A stretch of 64,000 nt of DNA from Xenopus tropicalis (Eukaryota > Chordata > Amphibia > Anura > Pipidae), in contig NC_030678.2 of NCBI RefSeq assembly GCF_000004195.4, forward strand, positions 93,578,904 to 93,642,903, read 5' to 3'. A program made the position numbers and the translations under genes. The notes under the pieces were generated by a model. It was given only the letters and a program-made list of their open reading frames with translations. It made no database searches and had not been told where the DNA came from. Shown one piece after another: positions 31,205 to 42,985 of the stretch (position 1 is its first letter; every line of letters begins with the position of its first letter).

Positions 31205-31596
31205 AGGAATAAGATATACCCCTCTCACCTGCTAATAGAAGAGCACTGGGTGTTTTGCCTTGGAGAGGCTGCAGTGAGTGTGAGTGTTGTGACCTGCGCC
31301 TGTGCATTTACCCTGTAGCGCATTGCGTGCCATCTCCTAGCTCATGTGGAGCTAAAAGTCTGCCAGGAAGCGTGTGCCATTTATTAGGATTTGGCATTAC
31401 CTGTGCACTGTCTGTACCCTGTGTGTGTGTATATATATGTGCGTGCGTATTTCTGTGTGTGTGTTTATGTGAATACATGTGTAGGTGTGTGTGGGTTCTG
31501 TTGTGCTGAACAAGAACAACGCTGACAGCACATGGCTGGACCTTGTGTATAGAGCTGTCCGGACCCAAGCGGTGCTGATAGGGGCCATTCCCTTGT
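31205..31596. repeat. TG-rich simple-repeat tract within unique sequence
   Basis: TGTGTG/TATATA/GTGCGTGCG alternations lie at about 31,419-31,495. The surrounding sequence is unassigned. Minus-strand His-Thr-rich frames here are repeat artefacts. Confidence 0.7.
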
Positions 31597-31790
31597 GCAG
31601 CTGTGGATCTGCCCCTCTCCTGTGCAGCTGTGTATTTGCCCCTCTCCTGTGCAGCTGTGTATTTGCCCCTCTCCTGTGCAGCTGTGGATCTGCCCCTCTC
31701 CTGTGCAGCTGTGGATCTGCCCCTCTCCTGTGCAGCTGTGGATCTGCCCCTCTCCTGTGCAGCTGTGGATCTGCCCCTCTCCTGTGCAGC
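31597..31790. repeat. 27-bp minisatellite, 7 copies
   Basis: Units of CAGCTGTGGATCTGCCCC plus TCTCCTGTG repeat seven times; copies 2 and 3 read GTGTATTTG instead of GTGGATCTG, so they arose by a separate duplication. Because 27 is a multiple of three all frames stay open (one of 143 codons), which explains the repeated Cys-Ser-Cys and Leu-Ser-Cys-Ala-Ala peptides. No start context or conserved domain supports a protein. Confidence 0.92.
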
Positions 31791-31794
31791 GCTA

Positions 31795-33375
31795 TTCTGC
31801 TCAGCCCCTTGATGTGCTTAATGCCATTCTACTGGCAGGTATATGAGAGCTGTGTTAGAGATAGCCAATGCACATACCATTATGTACAACTAGTGTCTGT
31901 GTCACAATGCCCTTAGAGGCTATGCCAAAATCGTTTACTAAAATACTCTGCAGCCTTCGCATGCTCAAAATCACTCTAGCCATAGAAATCAATCAGACAG
32001 CCCTTTGTTCTGTTTATATAAACATATCTTGCTTTGCCTTTGGATAGCTTCTGGCATCATTTTCTTTAATGCATATACTGAGCAGACCTGGAGCTGCACT
32101 GCTTCTTTAACAAAGAGTTATATTCTATTGGTCTTCAATTTGACACAAGTGACATTTATTCATTACATCTTCTGACACAATCAGATCACACACCATAATC
32201 TTCACACCATAATTTTCTAAAGTGTGCATCCCTCATTGCAAGGTGATAATGTTGCAGTGCTGTGCAAAACCTATTAGGCCTGTTCTGCAAGACTTGTCAC
32301 TGCTCAGCAACCCTAGAGCTAAAGAACAATTTGCCCCAGAGAAAGGCTTTATTACAGTTTTTATTGACTGTAAGCCTATATGTTTGTGTTATTATTACAA
32401 TGACCCATTTTGCTCAGAAACACTGCTGCTTTTATGGCAACGCTGCACATCAACACATGGGTTGCCATTCACTTTCATTTCTTTTCTTTTTTAGTCTATT
32501 TATTTGAACTTGCAAACCTTTTTCCATTGTCCTGCAACTTTTCATAGCCCAATACCTAAACAAAAGTTTTAGGTATAAGGTGGTAATGATAACAAATGAC
32601 AGAATAAATGCTTATTAGCCGATTCATCCAATTTCATGTTCCATAAGATTACTCTGTTTTGGAACTGCTTTGGAGCTTTCTAGCTGGCAAGTTACTAGTT
32701 TTGTCAAACTGATGGTCCTGTGTCAATTTTTTGTGGCCTTTTAAATTTTTAGAGTGTGCATCAATTTGTGTAATTCTGTGTACAAAAATAAACGTAGAAT
32801 GCAAATTAAAACATTGTTGCTTGCATTTTCTAAATACTAAAGCAGATTGTTAATGTCAGATCCTGGATTCTACTTTGGCTGTTAACACTCAAGTCCTTCA
32901 AAGTTATTCATTTACCCTTAACACAGCCTTTTCATACTGAGATAATGGTGAAGCAGCATGGAGGAAAAATCACAGAATCACTGCCCTTAGTGCTTAGTTA
33001 CAGAGCACATGCGCAGATGTCTCCTTGTACCTTGTACTGAATCCAGAGCACAGTGTAAGGCACAGAGCTGCAGGGCTTAAGTGCACAAATGCTTGCTGGT
33101 GCTCCGTAACTTGCTTGTCTCTTTGATTTACATGATGGGGTGGTATAGGAGGTGTCAATGTACCATACCTAGCCCTTCATGAATTCAGGTACTGTCAACA
33201 TTGTATTTATTGAGCAGGTACTGGTGCAGATACAAGGCCTGCATCTATGGGTAGGCACCATGGAGCAGGGTGCAAAATGTTAAAGATATGACAGTTTACC
33301 CCTGTTTTTACACTCTACACCCTGTTTTGTGCTAGTTTCTTCTTGCACTTTGCACATGCCCCACTGTTTTTAAAT
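31795..33375. other. no recognisable gene
   Basis: About 1.6 kb of AT-rich unique sequence. The longest frames (81-90 codons near 32,222-32,507) have no recognisable motif. Confidence 0.45.
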
Positions 33376-33596
33376 AGGAAAAATCCAGCAGCTCACCAAA
33401 ATAAGTGATAAAGTGTGTAGGTGTTTACTTAGTCCATATACATATGTCAAAATGGCAATGTTTCTGGCCCCCCCTGGGAGGGCCATGATAAAGGGCTCAG
33501 GGGGACCAAAATGTTGCCTTTAAGACATATATATATGGGCTAAATAAACACCTTCATATTTTATCACTTATTTTGGTGTGCTCCTGGATTTTTCCT
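33376..33596. mobile_element. MITE with long inverted ends (AGGAAAAATCC family)
   Basis: Left AGGAAAAATCCAGCAGCTCA and right GCTCCTGGATTTTTCCT are inverted, extended by CCAAAATAAGTGATAAA and TTTATCACTTATTTTGG-type pairing (33,397-33,573). A central CCCCCCTGGGAGGGCC block lies at about 33,468. Target duplication not clear. Confidence 0.75.
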
Positions 33597-33642
33597 GTTG
33601 TATTGCTGACTACTCTACAGGAGAGTAGTGTTCCAACCTTTA

Positions 33643-33940
33643 AGGTGGCCATACACCTTCATATCCACTCGTTTGGTGCCAAGCGAGCGGATCTTCTCCT
33701 GATATCCCCCACCTACGGGTGGGTGATATCTAGCTGCCAATATCGGTCCCTTAGACCGATTCGGCAGCTAATCGGCCCATGTATGGGCACTACCAACATA
33801 CTTGCCTGACCGATATCTGGCCTGAAATCGCCCAGATATCGATCGGGCAGGTTAAAAAATTTAGTCAGATCTAGGGCCACATCGGCTAGTTGATGCGGTC
33901 CCCGAAACGACTTTGCCTATACCCATCGTTATAATTTGAG
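33643..33940 (+). mobile_element. AGGTGGCCATACAC MITE, right end missing
   Basis: Begins AGGTGGCCATACACC after a TTA (33,640-33,642), with GATATCCCCCACCTACGGGTG, GACCGATTCGGCAGC and CTAGTTGATGCGGTCCC blocks shared with 42,627-42,985. No inverted right end was found, so truncated. Confidence 0.65.
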
Positions 33941-33944
33941 CCGA

Positions 33945-34527
33945 ATTAGCCTGGACATTTGTGCCATTTGCATGTTTATGTATGTGATCAGGTAGCACCC
34001 CAACAGATTTTCACCACATTGGGAAAATGAATAGTTCGCTAGGGTAAACCCCCAAAACATGTGTGGGCCAACTGCTGATTAGGCTTGTGGGATACATCAA
34101 TGTTTATCCATCTGTCTCTAGATGTACTGGGCTATGTGCTGTTGAAGTCATCAGGATTTGCATTCCATTTTTGCTTGTAGTTTGTGCATCACAAAAAAGA
34201 AAACAAGTAATCCTATTAATATTTTAACTGGCTTGTCAAAGACGCTTGCTTATGCATACAACATAGCACTATGTGGATTTTCAGTTTATTTTAAAATCCC
34301 ATCCTCTATATATTCTGCTCCAATGTCATATATACATTGGTGCAAAAACACAATCTGCTACCTTCTTCTTCTAAAAGTATATATTTTTGCACCAAAATCC
34401 GCTACTAGTGTGTAAAACTGGAAATGTGGGGAGGAAGGCAGCAGATCATGTTTTACACTGATGGAAAAAATCACATAGACATCAAGAGTTCAGTTTTAAT
34501 ACTTTTCATTACAACAAAGAATTTATT
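33945..34527. other. no recognisable gene
   Basis: Unique AT-rich sequence; a GTGTAAAACTGGAAA block near 34,410 resembles the interior of the 15,797-15,914 element. Confidence 0.4.
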
Positions 34528-34792
34528 ACAGGTATCGGACCCCTTATCCAGAAACCCATTATCCAGATAGTTCCAAATTACGGAAGTCCCTCTCCCATAG
34601 ACTCTATTATAACCAAATAATTAAAATTTTTAAAAAATTATTTCCTTTTTCTCTGTAATAATAAAACAGTACCTTGTACTTGATCCCAACTAAGATATAA
34701 TGAATCCTTATTGAAGGCAAAACAATCCTATTGGGTTTAATTACAGAAAACCCCAGGTCCTGAGCATTCTGGATAACGGGTCCCACACCTGT
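34528..34792 (+). mobile_element. ACAGGTATGG-family repeat, complete copy
   Basis: Starts ACAGGTATCGGACCCC, ends GGGTCCCACACCTGT, with subterminal TTATCCAGAAACCC and GCATTCTGGATAACG inverted partners. 265 bp, non-coding. It provides the reference structure for the broken copies at 10,317, 29,038, 51,754 and 57,285. Confidence 0.85.
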
Positions 34793-35719
34793 ACATAACT
34801 AGAGCTTAATGCCAGCTTTTTATAACATTTGTGATATAGTGACCCATTTGCCCTTTAGGAAGTTCTATTTGAAAGATTTAAAATGTGCAAAGGCATTGCA
34901 GGAATTGCAGTCTTGGCTGGAGGAGAGCTGACTCTCCAGTATTTGGTAAATGTAGTCAAAACCAGCAGTGGTGAGAACAGCAAAGGACAGACAGATACTG
35001 CTTTTAATAGCAGTTATATTTACCAATAACTGTTATTTTACTGTATGTTAAAAGTTGCTTAGAAGTACACTTTATTTCATTATACAAAATTTTATATTTG
35101 AGTTTACATTCCCTCTGATAGGCACATACAGTATAACATTTGCCTCTCAGATCCATGCCTGAACTTAATGAGTTTATTAGCTGTGACCAAATCACCTGTG
35201 CTTAAACTTTTTGCTGCCGGTTGGAAATTGTATAATTAACTTTGATAGTGCAAACTGTTTTATGGAATACAAAGGATGTTTTTGTGAATTGCCCATGGTT
35301 TACTTTAATGCAACAGCTTGACTTTCTAACAAATGAAATTTGAATTTCCGAATACATATTTCCATTTTGATTCTCCAAGAATGTAAAAAAAGTTCAGTTT
35401 AGTAAAATATGCACTTATGGGATATTTTCTCAACTTTAAGTACTTTAAGTAATTTATTAAGATCTGTGGGAGAACAAGGCCATTTATTATATTTTAGAAT
35501 TAGCATTAATGTATGCAGCAGTCGTTTATGTATAAGGCAGAATGTGCCTGGTATGGTAGAGGCCTGCTTATTTCTCTTTTCCGCTGAAGCTGCTATGCTT
35601 CAAAGTGGGGTTTGAGCATAGCAAGTGGGGTTCAAGTTAAATAGCCATATTAGGTGAACAATGTGTCCCCTGTTGAAATGCTTTATCTAGCTGAGTGAGA
35701 CAAATTCTAAGAGACTTAC
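34793..35719. other. no recognisable gene
   Basis: Unique AT-rich sequence; no transposon ends paired. Confidence 0.4.
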
Positions 35720-35885
35720 CCCCCAAATATAATAAAATGCACTAAGTTTGCCCAGGAGCAGTAACCCATAGAAACCAGTTAGATGTTTGCTTTTAAGCAG
35801 GTGACCAGAAAATGCTACCTGCTGATTGGTTACTATAGGTTACTGCACCTGGTCAAACTTAGCATCTTTTATTACATTTCCCCCT
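35720..35885. mobile_element. MITE related to 9,608-9,778
   Basis: Left arm AATATAATAAAATGC...CTAAGTTTGCCCAGG...GCAGTAACC pairs with right arm GGTTACTGCACCTGG...CAAACTTAGC...TTTTATTACATT. Non-coding, with moderate arm divergence. Confidence 0.7.
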
Positions 35886-36580
35886 TTGTGGTTAAGTCTT
35901 TGAAGGAAGAAGTGGAGGTCACTTTGATAAGCAGTATGGACAGAGTCTGTTCTCCTCCTCAGCTCCTAGCACACTCAGACAGGCAAGACATTTTGACAGT
36001 TGTAGAGCATAGTAGTCTTTTGGGGGACATTAGATGGCTATAATTGCTGCTCCATAGTAATCCCGTCCACTGAGGCTGAAGCAAAGCAGTGATTTTTCTT
36101 CAGTATAATAAAAAACTGATTCCTTATTAACAAAACTGTGTCCAGTCAGTCAGAATATCTTAACAGTCCATATAGAGCCACAGGTTGCTCTTATTGCAAT
36201 ATTTTATGTGCAGTGGGTGGCAGCTGTCAGGCATGCTTGGTAAATCTCCCCATATAATAGGAGATACTCAGGTGGTATATACTAAAGTCACTACTGGAGC
36301 GCAATGTATTATAAACAGTCTCATGTGAGCAAAAGTTGTTTGCTTATTAAACATGCTTATATAAATATAATTGACTTGAGGGGACATTTACAAAGCGCAG
36401 TAGATTAAATATTGCTCCAGTTATTGCCCTAAAAATATCATTCATTACTTGTGTCTTAAGCTGCTTCTTGCACTTTCACATAGTTGAGCTCAGTGCTGCT
36501 GTATCTTTCCAACCCCCATCTGGCAAATCCCATACAGTGCATCTGTAGATGCAGGGGAACTCTGGAGCTTCTATCACCCT

Positions 36581-36800
36581 CAGGCCCGGATTTGCGGCGA
36601 GGCGACAAAGGAAATTTAGCGGTGGCATGCCGCCCAGCCACACCAGAATTTTGCCCGCATACAGAGTAATGGGGGGAGTATGCGCAGAAACTTTAGTGCG
36701 TCCTCTCCCCACTGCTCCATATGAGTTAAGTGGCCTTCATGCGTGCACGTGGGGGGAGGGGGTGGTGTTGGTGCGGGTTCAGATCCATTGCCAGTGCCAC
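36581..36800 (+). mobile_element. CAGGCCCGGATTTG hAT-like repeat, left end
   Basis: Begins CAGGCCCGGATTTGCGGCG and has the GCGGTGGCATGCCGCCC block seen inverted at 10,220-10,308. The right end is not resolved; a run of 12 G at about 36,818-36,829 follows nearby. Confidence 0.5.
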
Positions 36801-36839
36801 ATACATGAGAACTGAAGGGGGGGGGGGGATTGCAAAAGA

Positions 36840-38660
36840 AAAGGGCCCATAACTAGTTGTGGTTATTCAAATATCTGTACACATGTTATTATTCATATTG
36901 TACAGGAAATTACATTTCTGTTCAGTTCATCTATAAATTGAGAAGAAAGTCAGATACCTAAGAAGTTCTGTTGAGCCAAACATTTTATTATCTCTTTCAT
37001 ATCTGTTGGTAAAATGTACAAAGTATTTATCAGAACCTAAGTAATTAGTATATAAGGAAAAAGTCAAAATATGTGCAAGGTACGAGCTAAAGATCCTTGT
37101 TTGGCTGGAGACTGAAGATCCCTTTGTCATGGCATTGAATATCTTCCCTTCAGTGTTTAGTTCTGGGCAAGGGTTCACAAAATTATAAAACCACTTTAGG
37201 CCGATTCATTTTCTTATAAAAGGTGATAATCTTTTAGTTAGCAATTATGCATGCCCTATTCAGTACTAATATATATCCTTGGTTTGTAGTATGTCAGGTA
37301 AAGCTGCGTTTGTGCTTCAGTTTCTTGGCTGCTGTATGGGTAGAATTCATGAAATGTAACAAGTGTGAATGTTAAGATTTTTTCCTTGAAATAAGTGCAA
37401 GTTGACTATAGCAACAGGTGGCAAGCACAATATGTGTTTCAAAACAACATTCCCTGCACCTTACTGAAACATTGACTGTTGTGCCAGATCTATTTGAAGA
37501 AAGCATTCAGTTTTCAGTGTAAAGATGACGATTTATTAACAAACCATAGAAAGGGTACATTTTTATATGTGTTCTACTATCTTTTTAACAATACTCCCTT
37601 GTTATGCAGATGCTACTTCTATATGTGTGTAGACAGCTATGAATGATATTTGGCTTCTCTTTATACAAATGTCACAAAATAATTATATCCTGAATAACTT
37701 ATCAGTTATTTGGCATGAAAACAAACCCCTGAGGGTGTGCATGTTAGCATTCACAGCTAGAAAGGAGCTAACATCTATCAAATATGTTACAGCTTGTGAA
37801 GCACTTTCAATGCTGAATTGCATGTGCAGCATAAAACTTTAAATTTTAAAATATACATATTAGTATATATATATATATTATATGCAGATTGTTTTACATT
37901 ACTGTGTCTATAAGCCCAACCAAAATAAGGTTTTGCTTACATATCTGTCAGTCAGCTATCATCTTCATTTCAGTTGCCCATAAGGCATATGTGTAGGTAG
38001 CTATGTGGCTTTGTAAAGGAAAGTCCCATGTGCTGTCTGTTGTCAAGTACAGCAAGGTTAGTAAACTGCAACCCTGTCTGCTAAGCAAAGTTTCAGATTG
38101 GGCTCAATTTTAAGACTTTGGCTTGTGCTGGGAATCTTGTGTATTCACAGAACTGTCTACTGAGAAGTTGTGTGCTCTTGACATGAACATGAAATTTTTT
38201 TGAGAAGAAAGAAACTGCATAGTACTGGTCTAAGTTAGTATAGCCCATTTATAAAATATCTAAATTCACAGTTTTGCACAAAACATTGTTAGAACCACAA
38301 ATAAACAAACATATTTAACCAAGACAAGAGGTCAGAGTGGCCTGCCCCTGACATAGCCTTGTACATCCTCATTTAACTGGAGAACATGCAACCACTCATT
38401 GTTAGTTTTCTCCGGATAAATTTTTATATAGGGCAGTAAATTGAAAATTGGCTATAAAATCATTTGTTTTTGTCCTTGTTCCCAGTATTGATTTCATTAT
38501 AGTCCACAAAATAGCAGATGGACTACTATAAAGGCAGCAAGTGTAACATGAAAAAAGAGTTTTGTTTTTTTTAAAATCGATTTAGTTCTGAATAAACTCT
38601 TACAAAGGACAACTAAAGGCCTAAAACAAAAGTGGTGTAGGCCACACTATCAAATATATA
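36840..38660. other. no recognisable gene
   Basis: About 1.8 kb of AT-rich unique sequence with a short TA microsatellite near 37,864-37,880. Longest frame 83 codons, no motif. Confidence 0.45.
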
Positions 38661-38880
38661 TACAGTGGTGTGAAAAACTATTTGCCCCCTTCCTGATTTC
38701 TTATTCTTTTGCATGTTTGTCACACAAAATGTTTCTGATCATCAAACACATTTAACTATTAGTCAAAGATAACACAAGTAAACACAAAATGCAGTTTTTA
38801 AATGAGGGTTTTTATTATTTAGGGAGAAAAAAAGTCCAAACCTACATGGCCCTGTGTGAAAAAGTAATTGCCCCCTGAAC

Positions 38881-39907
38881 CTAATAACTGGTTGGGCCAC
38901 CCTTAGCAGCAATAACTGCAATCAAGCGTTTGCGATAACTTGCAACGAGTCTTTTACAGCGCTCTGGAGGAATTTTGGCCCACTCATCTTTGCAGAATTG
39001 TTGTAATTCAGCTTTATTTGAGGGTTTTCTAGCATGAACTGCCTTTTTAAGGTCATGCCACATCAGCTCAATAGGATTCAGGTCAGGACTTTGACTAGGC
39101 CACTCCAAAGTCTTCATTTTGTTTTTCTTCAGCCATTCGGAGGTGGATTTGCTGGTGTGTTTTGGGTCATTGTCCTGCTGCAGCACCCAAGATCGCTTCA
39201 GCTTGAGTTGACGAACAGATGGCCGGACATTCTCCTTCAGGATTTTTTGGTAGACAGTAGAATTCATGGTTCCATCTATCACAGCAAGCCTTCCAGGTCC
39301 TGAAGCAGCAAAACAACCCCAGACCATCACACTACCACCACCATATTTTACTGTTGGTATGATGTTCTTTTTCTGAAATACTGTGTTACTTTTACGCCAG
39401 ATGTAACGGGACACGCACCTTCCAAAAAGTTCAACTTTTGTCTCGTCGGTCCACAAGGTATTTTCCCAAAAGTCTTGGCAATCATTGAGATGTTTTTTAG
39501 CAAAATTGAGACGAGCCTTAATGTTCTTTTTGCTTAAAAGTGGTTTGCGCCTTGGAAATCTGCCATGCAGGCCGTTTTTGCCCAGTCTCTTTCTTATGGT
39601 GGAGTCGTGAACACTGACCTGAGTTGAATTGAGGCAAGTGAGGCCTGCAGTTCTTTAGATGTTGTCCTGAGGTCTTTTGTGGCCTCTCGGATGAGTTGTC
39701 TCTGCGCTCTTGAGGTAATTTTGGTCGGCCGGCCACTCCTGGGAAGGTTCACCACTGTTCCATGTTTTTGCCATTTGTGGATAATGCCTCTCACTGTGGT
39801 TCGCTGGATCCCAAAGCTTTAGAAATGGCTTTATAACCTTTACCAGACTGATATATCTCAATTACTTTTGTTCTCATTTGTTCCTCAATTTCTTTGGATC
39901 TTGGCAT
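38881..39907 (-). pseudogene. Tc1-like DD34E transposase, frameshifted
   Basis: The reading starts at ATG 39,907 (MPRSKEIEEQMR, then the paired-like N-terminal helix-turn-helix) but needs two frame changes, near 39,812 and near 39,600, to reach the C-terminal half (38,881-39,456). The C-terminal half is intact and carries the catalytic series WTDETK, QQDNDPKH and NPIELMW, the DD34E residues, and the GGGSVMVWGCF glycine box. A GRPTK motif precedes the catalytic part. The copy cannot make a full transposase; it would cut and paste TA-flanked elements if intact. Confidence 0.9.
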
Positions 39908-40055
39908 GATGTCTAGCTTTTGAGGTGCTTTTGGTCTACTTCTCTGTGTCAGGTAGCTCCTATTTAAGTGATTTCTTGATTGAAACAGGTGTGGCAGTAA
40001 TCAGGCCTGGGGGTGACTACAGAAATTGAACTCAGGTGTGATAAACCACAGTTAA

Positions 40056-40382
40056 GGCTGATGCCACACCAGGCGTAGGGCTGATTTTTTCGGCAAGCGG
40101 AAAAACGCTTGCCGAAAATTCAGCCCTACGCCTGCTACTTGTGCCTGCACCCGAATGAATGGGATACGCTCGGGTGCAGGCACATGTAGTCGATATACGC
40201 ACGAAAACGCGAGAGAATGCAAAGTCTCTCGTTTTCGTGCGTATATCGGCTACATGTGCCTGCACCCGAGCGTATTCCATTCATTCGGGTGCAGGCACAA
40301 GTAGCAGCGTAGGGCTGAATTTTCGGCAAGCGTTTTTCCGCTTGCCGAAAAAATCAGCCCTACGCCTGGTGTGGCATCAGCC
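40056..40382. mobile_element. 327-bp near-perfect foldback MITE (TAA duplication) in Tc1
   Basis: Starts GGCTGATGCCACACCAGG, ends CCTGGTGTGGCATCAGCC, flanked by TAA (40,053-40,055 and 40,383-40,385). The whole element folds on a centre near 40,219, with local hairpins such as CGGCAAGCGGAAAAACGCTTGCCG. TAA duplication suggests PIF/Harbinger. Confidence 0.9.
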
Positions 40383-40618
40383 TAAGTTATTTTTTAACAA
40401 GGGGGGCAATCAATTTTTCACACAGGGCCATGTAGATTTGGAGTTTTTTTTCTCCCTTAATAACGTAAACCTTCATTTAAAAACTGCATTTTGTGTTCAA
40501 TTATGTTATCTTTGACTAATAGTTAACGGTTTTTGATGAGCAGATACATTTAAGTGTGACAAACATGCAAAAGAATAAGAAATCAGGAAGGGGGGAAATA
40601 GTTTTTCACACCACTGTA

Positions 40619-41417
40619 TATCATATAAATATATATTGTCTATTGTCAGCATGCTGAATGGTGTTTTGCATTATTCACATAAACAAACCATGCGTTTTTT
40701 TTATCCATTTAATGTATTGTCACAGCTACTCTATGGTCAATTTCATCAGAATCTAGTAACCATGAGAGTGTGATTTTTATACTGTTGCAGGAAACCAGAT
40801 CATTATGAAGAAACCAAAGAATCACGAAGAGAACATTTAAATGCAGTGCAATTAACAATCTGCTACAATTAGGTGACCTCTCTGCAGATATTCTAGTTTA
40901 TACTTGTGACTGTACATCTGCCTGAACTATATTTCTTATCATCCCTTAACTAGAAACCCAGTGTATAGCACAGTGTACTTCAGTATCTAAGACTCATTGC
41001 AAATGCTTGCTAAAAAGATCCTTACTTTATTCTCAGTGCTATGTATGCTGCCAGCTTTTACCTTGCGGGTTTCAGCAGGCTGTCAAATATAGATGAGCAT
41101 GTCACAGCTTTCCATGTGCATCTGCCCATGGAACTAACAGTGCAGTCAAAACATTATTAAATCACTTCCTTCCCTGTGATTTATAAAGGGTATTTTTTAC
41201 GCCTATTATCAAAATGACTCAAATTACAGGGTCTTCCACAATATGAGACTGTATCATGGTGATTGTGCAGAGTGGATAAATAACTCCATATGTGCTGTGT
41301 GTCTGTTATTGTCCAGTTTGTTGGTAATTGGATCTAGTCACCATCTCTGGATTTAAATCTAACTAGTCATTCAGTGGTTCACAAAATTGTACTCAACTCT
41401 TCACCACCTAGTCATGG
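40619..41417. other. no recognisable gene
   Basis: Unique AT-rich sequence; no paired ends or domains. Confidence 0.4.
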
Positions 41418-41645
41418 TATATTGATTATTTTATTTATTTATTGTTATAGCTATAGCGGTGAAACACTTCTGCACTTTACAGAGATTATACATAATTAAC
41501 ATCAGTCCCTGCCCCAGAGGAGCTTCCAATCTAAAGATTGTACTGTGGGAGGAAACCGGAAAACTTGGAGAATGCTGGAAGAAGATACAAACTCCTTGCA
41601 GATAGTGCCCTGGCTGGGATTGAACTCAGGTCCTCAGCGCTTACA
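41418..41645 (-). repeat. SINE/LINE-tail-like interspersed repeat
   Basis: Contains the ATTATTTTATTTATTTATTG start, CCTGCCCCAGAGGAGCTTCC, CAAACTCCTTGCAGATAG and GGGATTGAACTCAGGTCC blocks of a repeat common in amphibian and fish genomes. The GGATTGAACTC word resembles a reversed tRNA B box, suggesting a tRNA-derived SINE read on the minus strand. Further traces at 51,484 and 53,008. Confidence 0.6.
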
Positions 41646-42626
41646 TACTATAATCTATTCTATATATTTTGTTGCTTTGTTCCCATAGAAAAATAAGTAA
41701 TGACCATAAATTAGGCCAATTGGCTAGAAGCAGGAGGGCCCACTGACACCTGGGCCACTGGGAATTCTCCTGGTATCCCTGTGAGCCAGTCCGACACTGC
41801 CTTAGCCTATTTATATTCCAGTTTTATTTTAAATGTGCAACCAGATACTAGTTTGCATTTCAAGTCCAAGACCAAATATGTTATGTTAATCAAATTGTTT
41901 TAGAATTCTGCTCTTAACTACATACTAAAAGTTAAAATAACTTTTAACGACTTTTTTCCCCATAAACAGTGGATTATAACAAATTATTTGTCTCAGTTAT
42001 AAGGATTGTCACAGTAATGTAAATATGTCTTTGACTACACAATGTCTTTGTGTAGTCTTTGCTTTGACTGACTTACAGTCAGTGTCGTAACTTGCAGACC
42101 CATGGGGTAGAAGGGAGCCCAGATGGTCACGGGTTTGCTGTATGGTTCCAGCAACCCGGCCATCTCAAACAAGTGAGTGATGGAACAAGGGTTTATTATG
42201 CTACTGTGCAGCTATGGGTGCAAGCCCATGTTGGGGCTTGAAAAATGTTTTTGTTGGAAGCCTGGACAATTAACATTATGCCACTACATACAATTTGAAG
42301 AATGGGCATTTTTAGCTATAAATCTGTTAGATGTGATTTTCATATAAATCCAACCTAAAATGTACTCTGCAACATTTTCAAGTCATAAGATGTCATGTAT
42401 GGGATCACTGCACACTGACAGGGATGACAATAGAACTAATTGGCCACAGCTTTCATCAGTCACTGCACGTTTCATTTTTCTCTCCCAGGATTTCTGGCAG
42501 CCGGAAGCCATGATAGGTGTACACTTGAGAGTACTATCGACTTTACATAACCAGTATAAATAGCCTCTTTTTAAAATATGTTTCTTGAACATATGGTTCT
42601 TTGGTTCACAGGGGCATTCGATCTAA
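41646..42626. other. no recognisable gene
   Basis: About 1 kb of unique sequence; no domain or paired ends. Confidence 0.4.
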
Positions 42627-42985
42627 AGTTGCCATACATAGGCTGATTCTTTCTGCCGATATCGGTCCCTTAGACCGATTTGGCAGCTTATCTGCCTGTG
42701 TATGGGCACGAACGACAGGCCTACCCGACCGACATCTGGCCTTAAATCAGCCAGATCTTGATCAGGCAGGTTTGATTTTTCTGTTGGACCAGGGACCGCA
42801 TCGGGTAGTTGATGCGGTCCCTGATCCGACAGAAAAATCAAACCTGCCTGATTGAGATCTGGCTAATATACCTATACCTATATATCGCCTATACCCATTG
42901 TTCTCATTAGCCCAATATCGCCCACCCGTAGGTGGTGATATCAGGAGAAGATACGCTCACTTGGGTCCATACACAGGTAGTAATA
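42627..42985. mobile_element. AGTTGCCATACATAGG foldback MITE, diverged
   Basis: Begins after TAA (42,624-42,626). Centre folds through GATTTTTCTGTTGGACCAGGG...CGCATCGGGTAGTTGATGCGG...CTGATCCGACAGAAAAATC. Shares GATATCGGTCCCTTAGACCG with 33,643. The right end (GGGTCCATACACAGG) is only loosely inverted to the left. Confidence 0.7.

Larger units (their letters stand above)
38663..40616 (-). mobile_element. Tc1-like transposon, inactive copy
   Basis: Outer ends CAGTGGTGTGAAAAACTATT and its inverted partner AGTTTTTCACACCACTG lie between TA dinucleotides (38,661-38,662 and 40,617-40,618). Inverted repeats are about 215-230 bp, with a subterminal repeat of the end motif (GTGTGAAAAAGTAATTGCCCC at about 38,852 and its partner near 40,405). 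The transposase is on the minus strand and frameshifted. A 327-bp foldback MITE sits in the promoter-side part. Confidence 0.93.

Noticed and set aside
31485..31916. 143-codon frame with repeated Cys-Ser-Cys-Gly-Ser-Ala-Pro
   Set aside because: Generated by the 27-bp minisatellite; two further frames are equally open over the same array.
40032..40515. Frames of 82-118 codons with His/Arg/Thr-rich peptides on both strands
   Set aside because: Both strands look alike because the region is a foldback MITE; not genes.
41600..41645. tRNA gene suggested by a GGGATTGAACTC B-box-like word
   Set aside because: No cloverleaf or A box at the right distance; fits a tRNA-derived SINE fragment.
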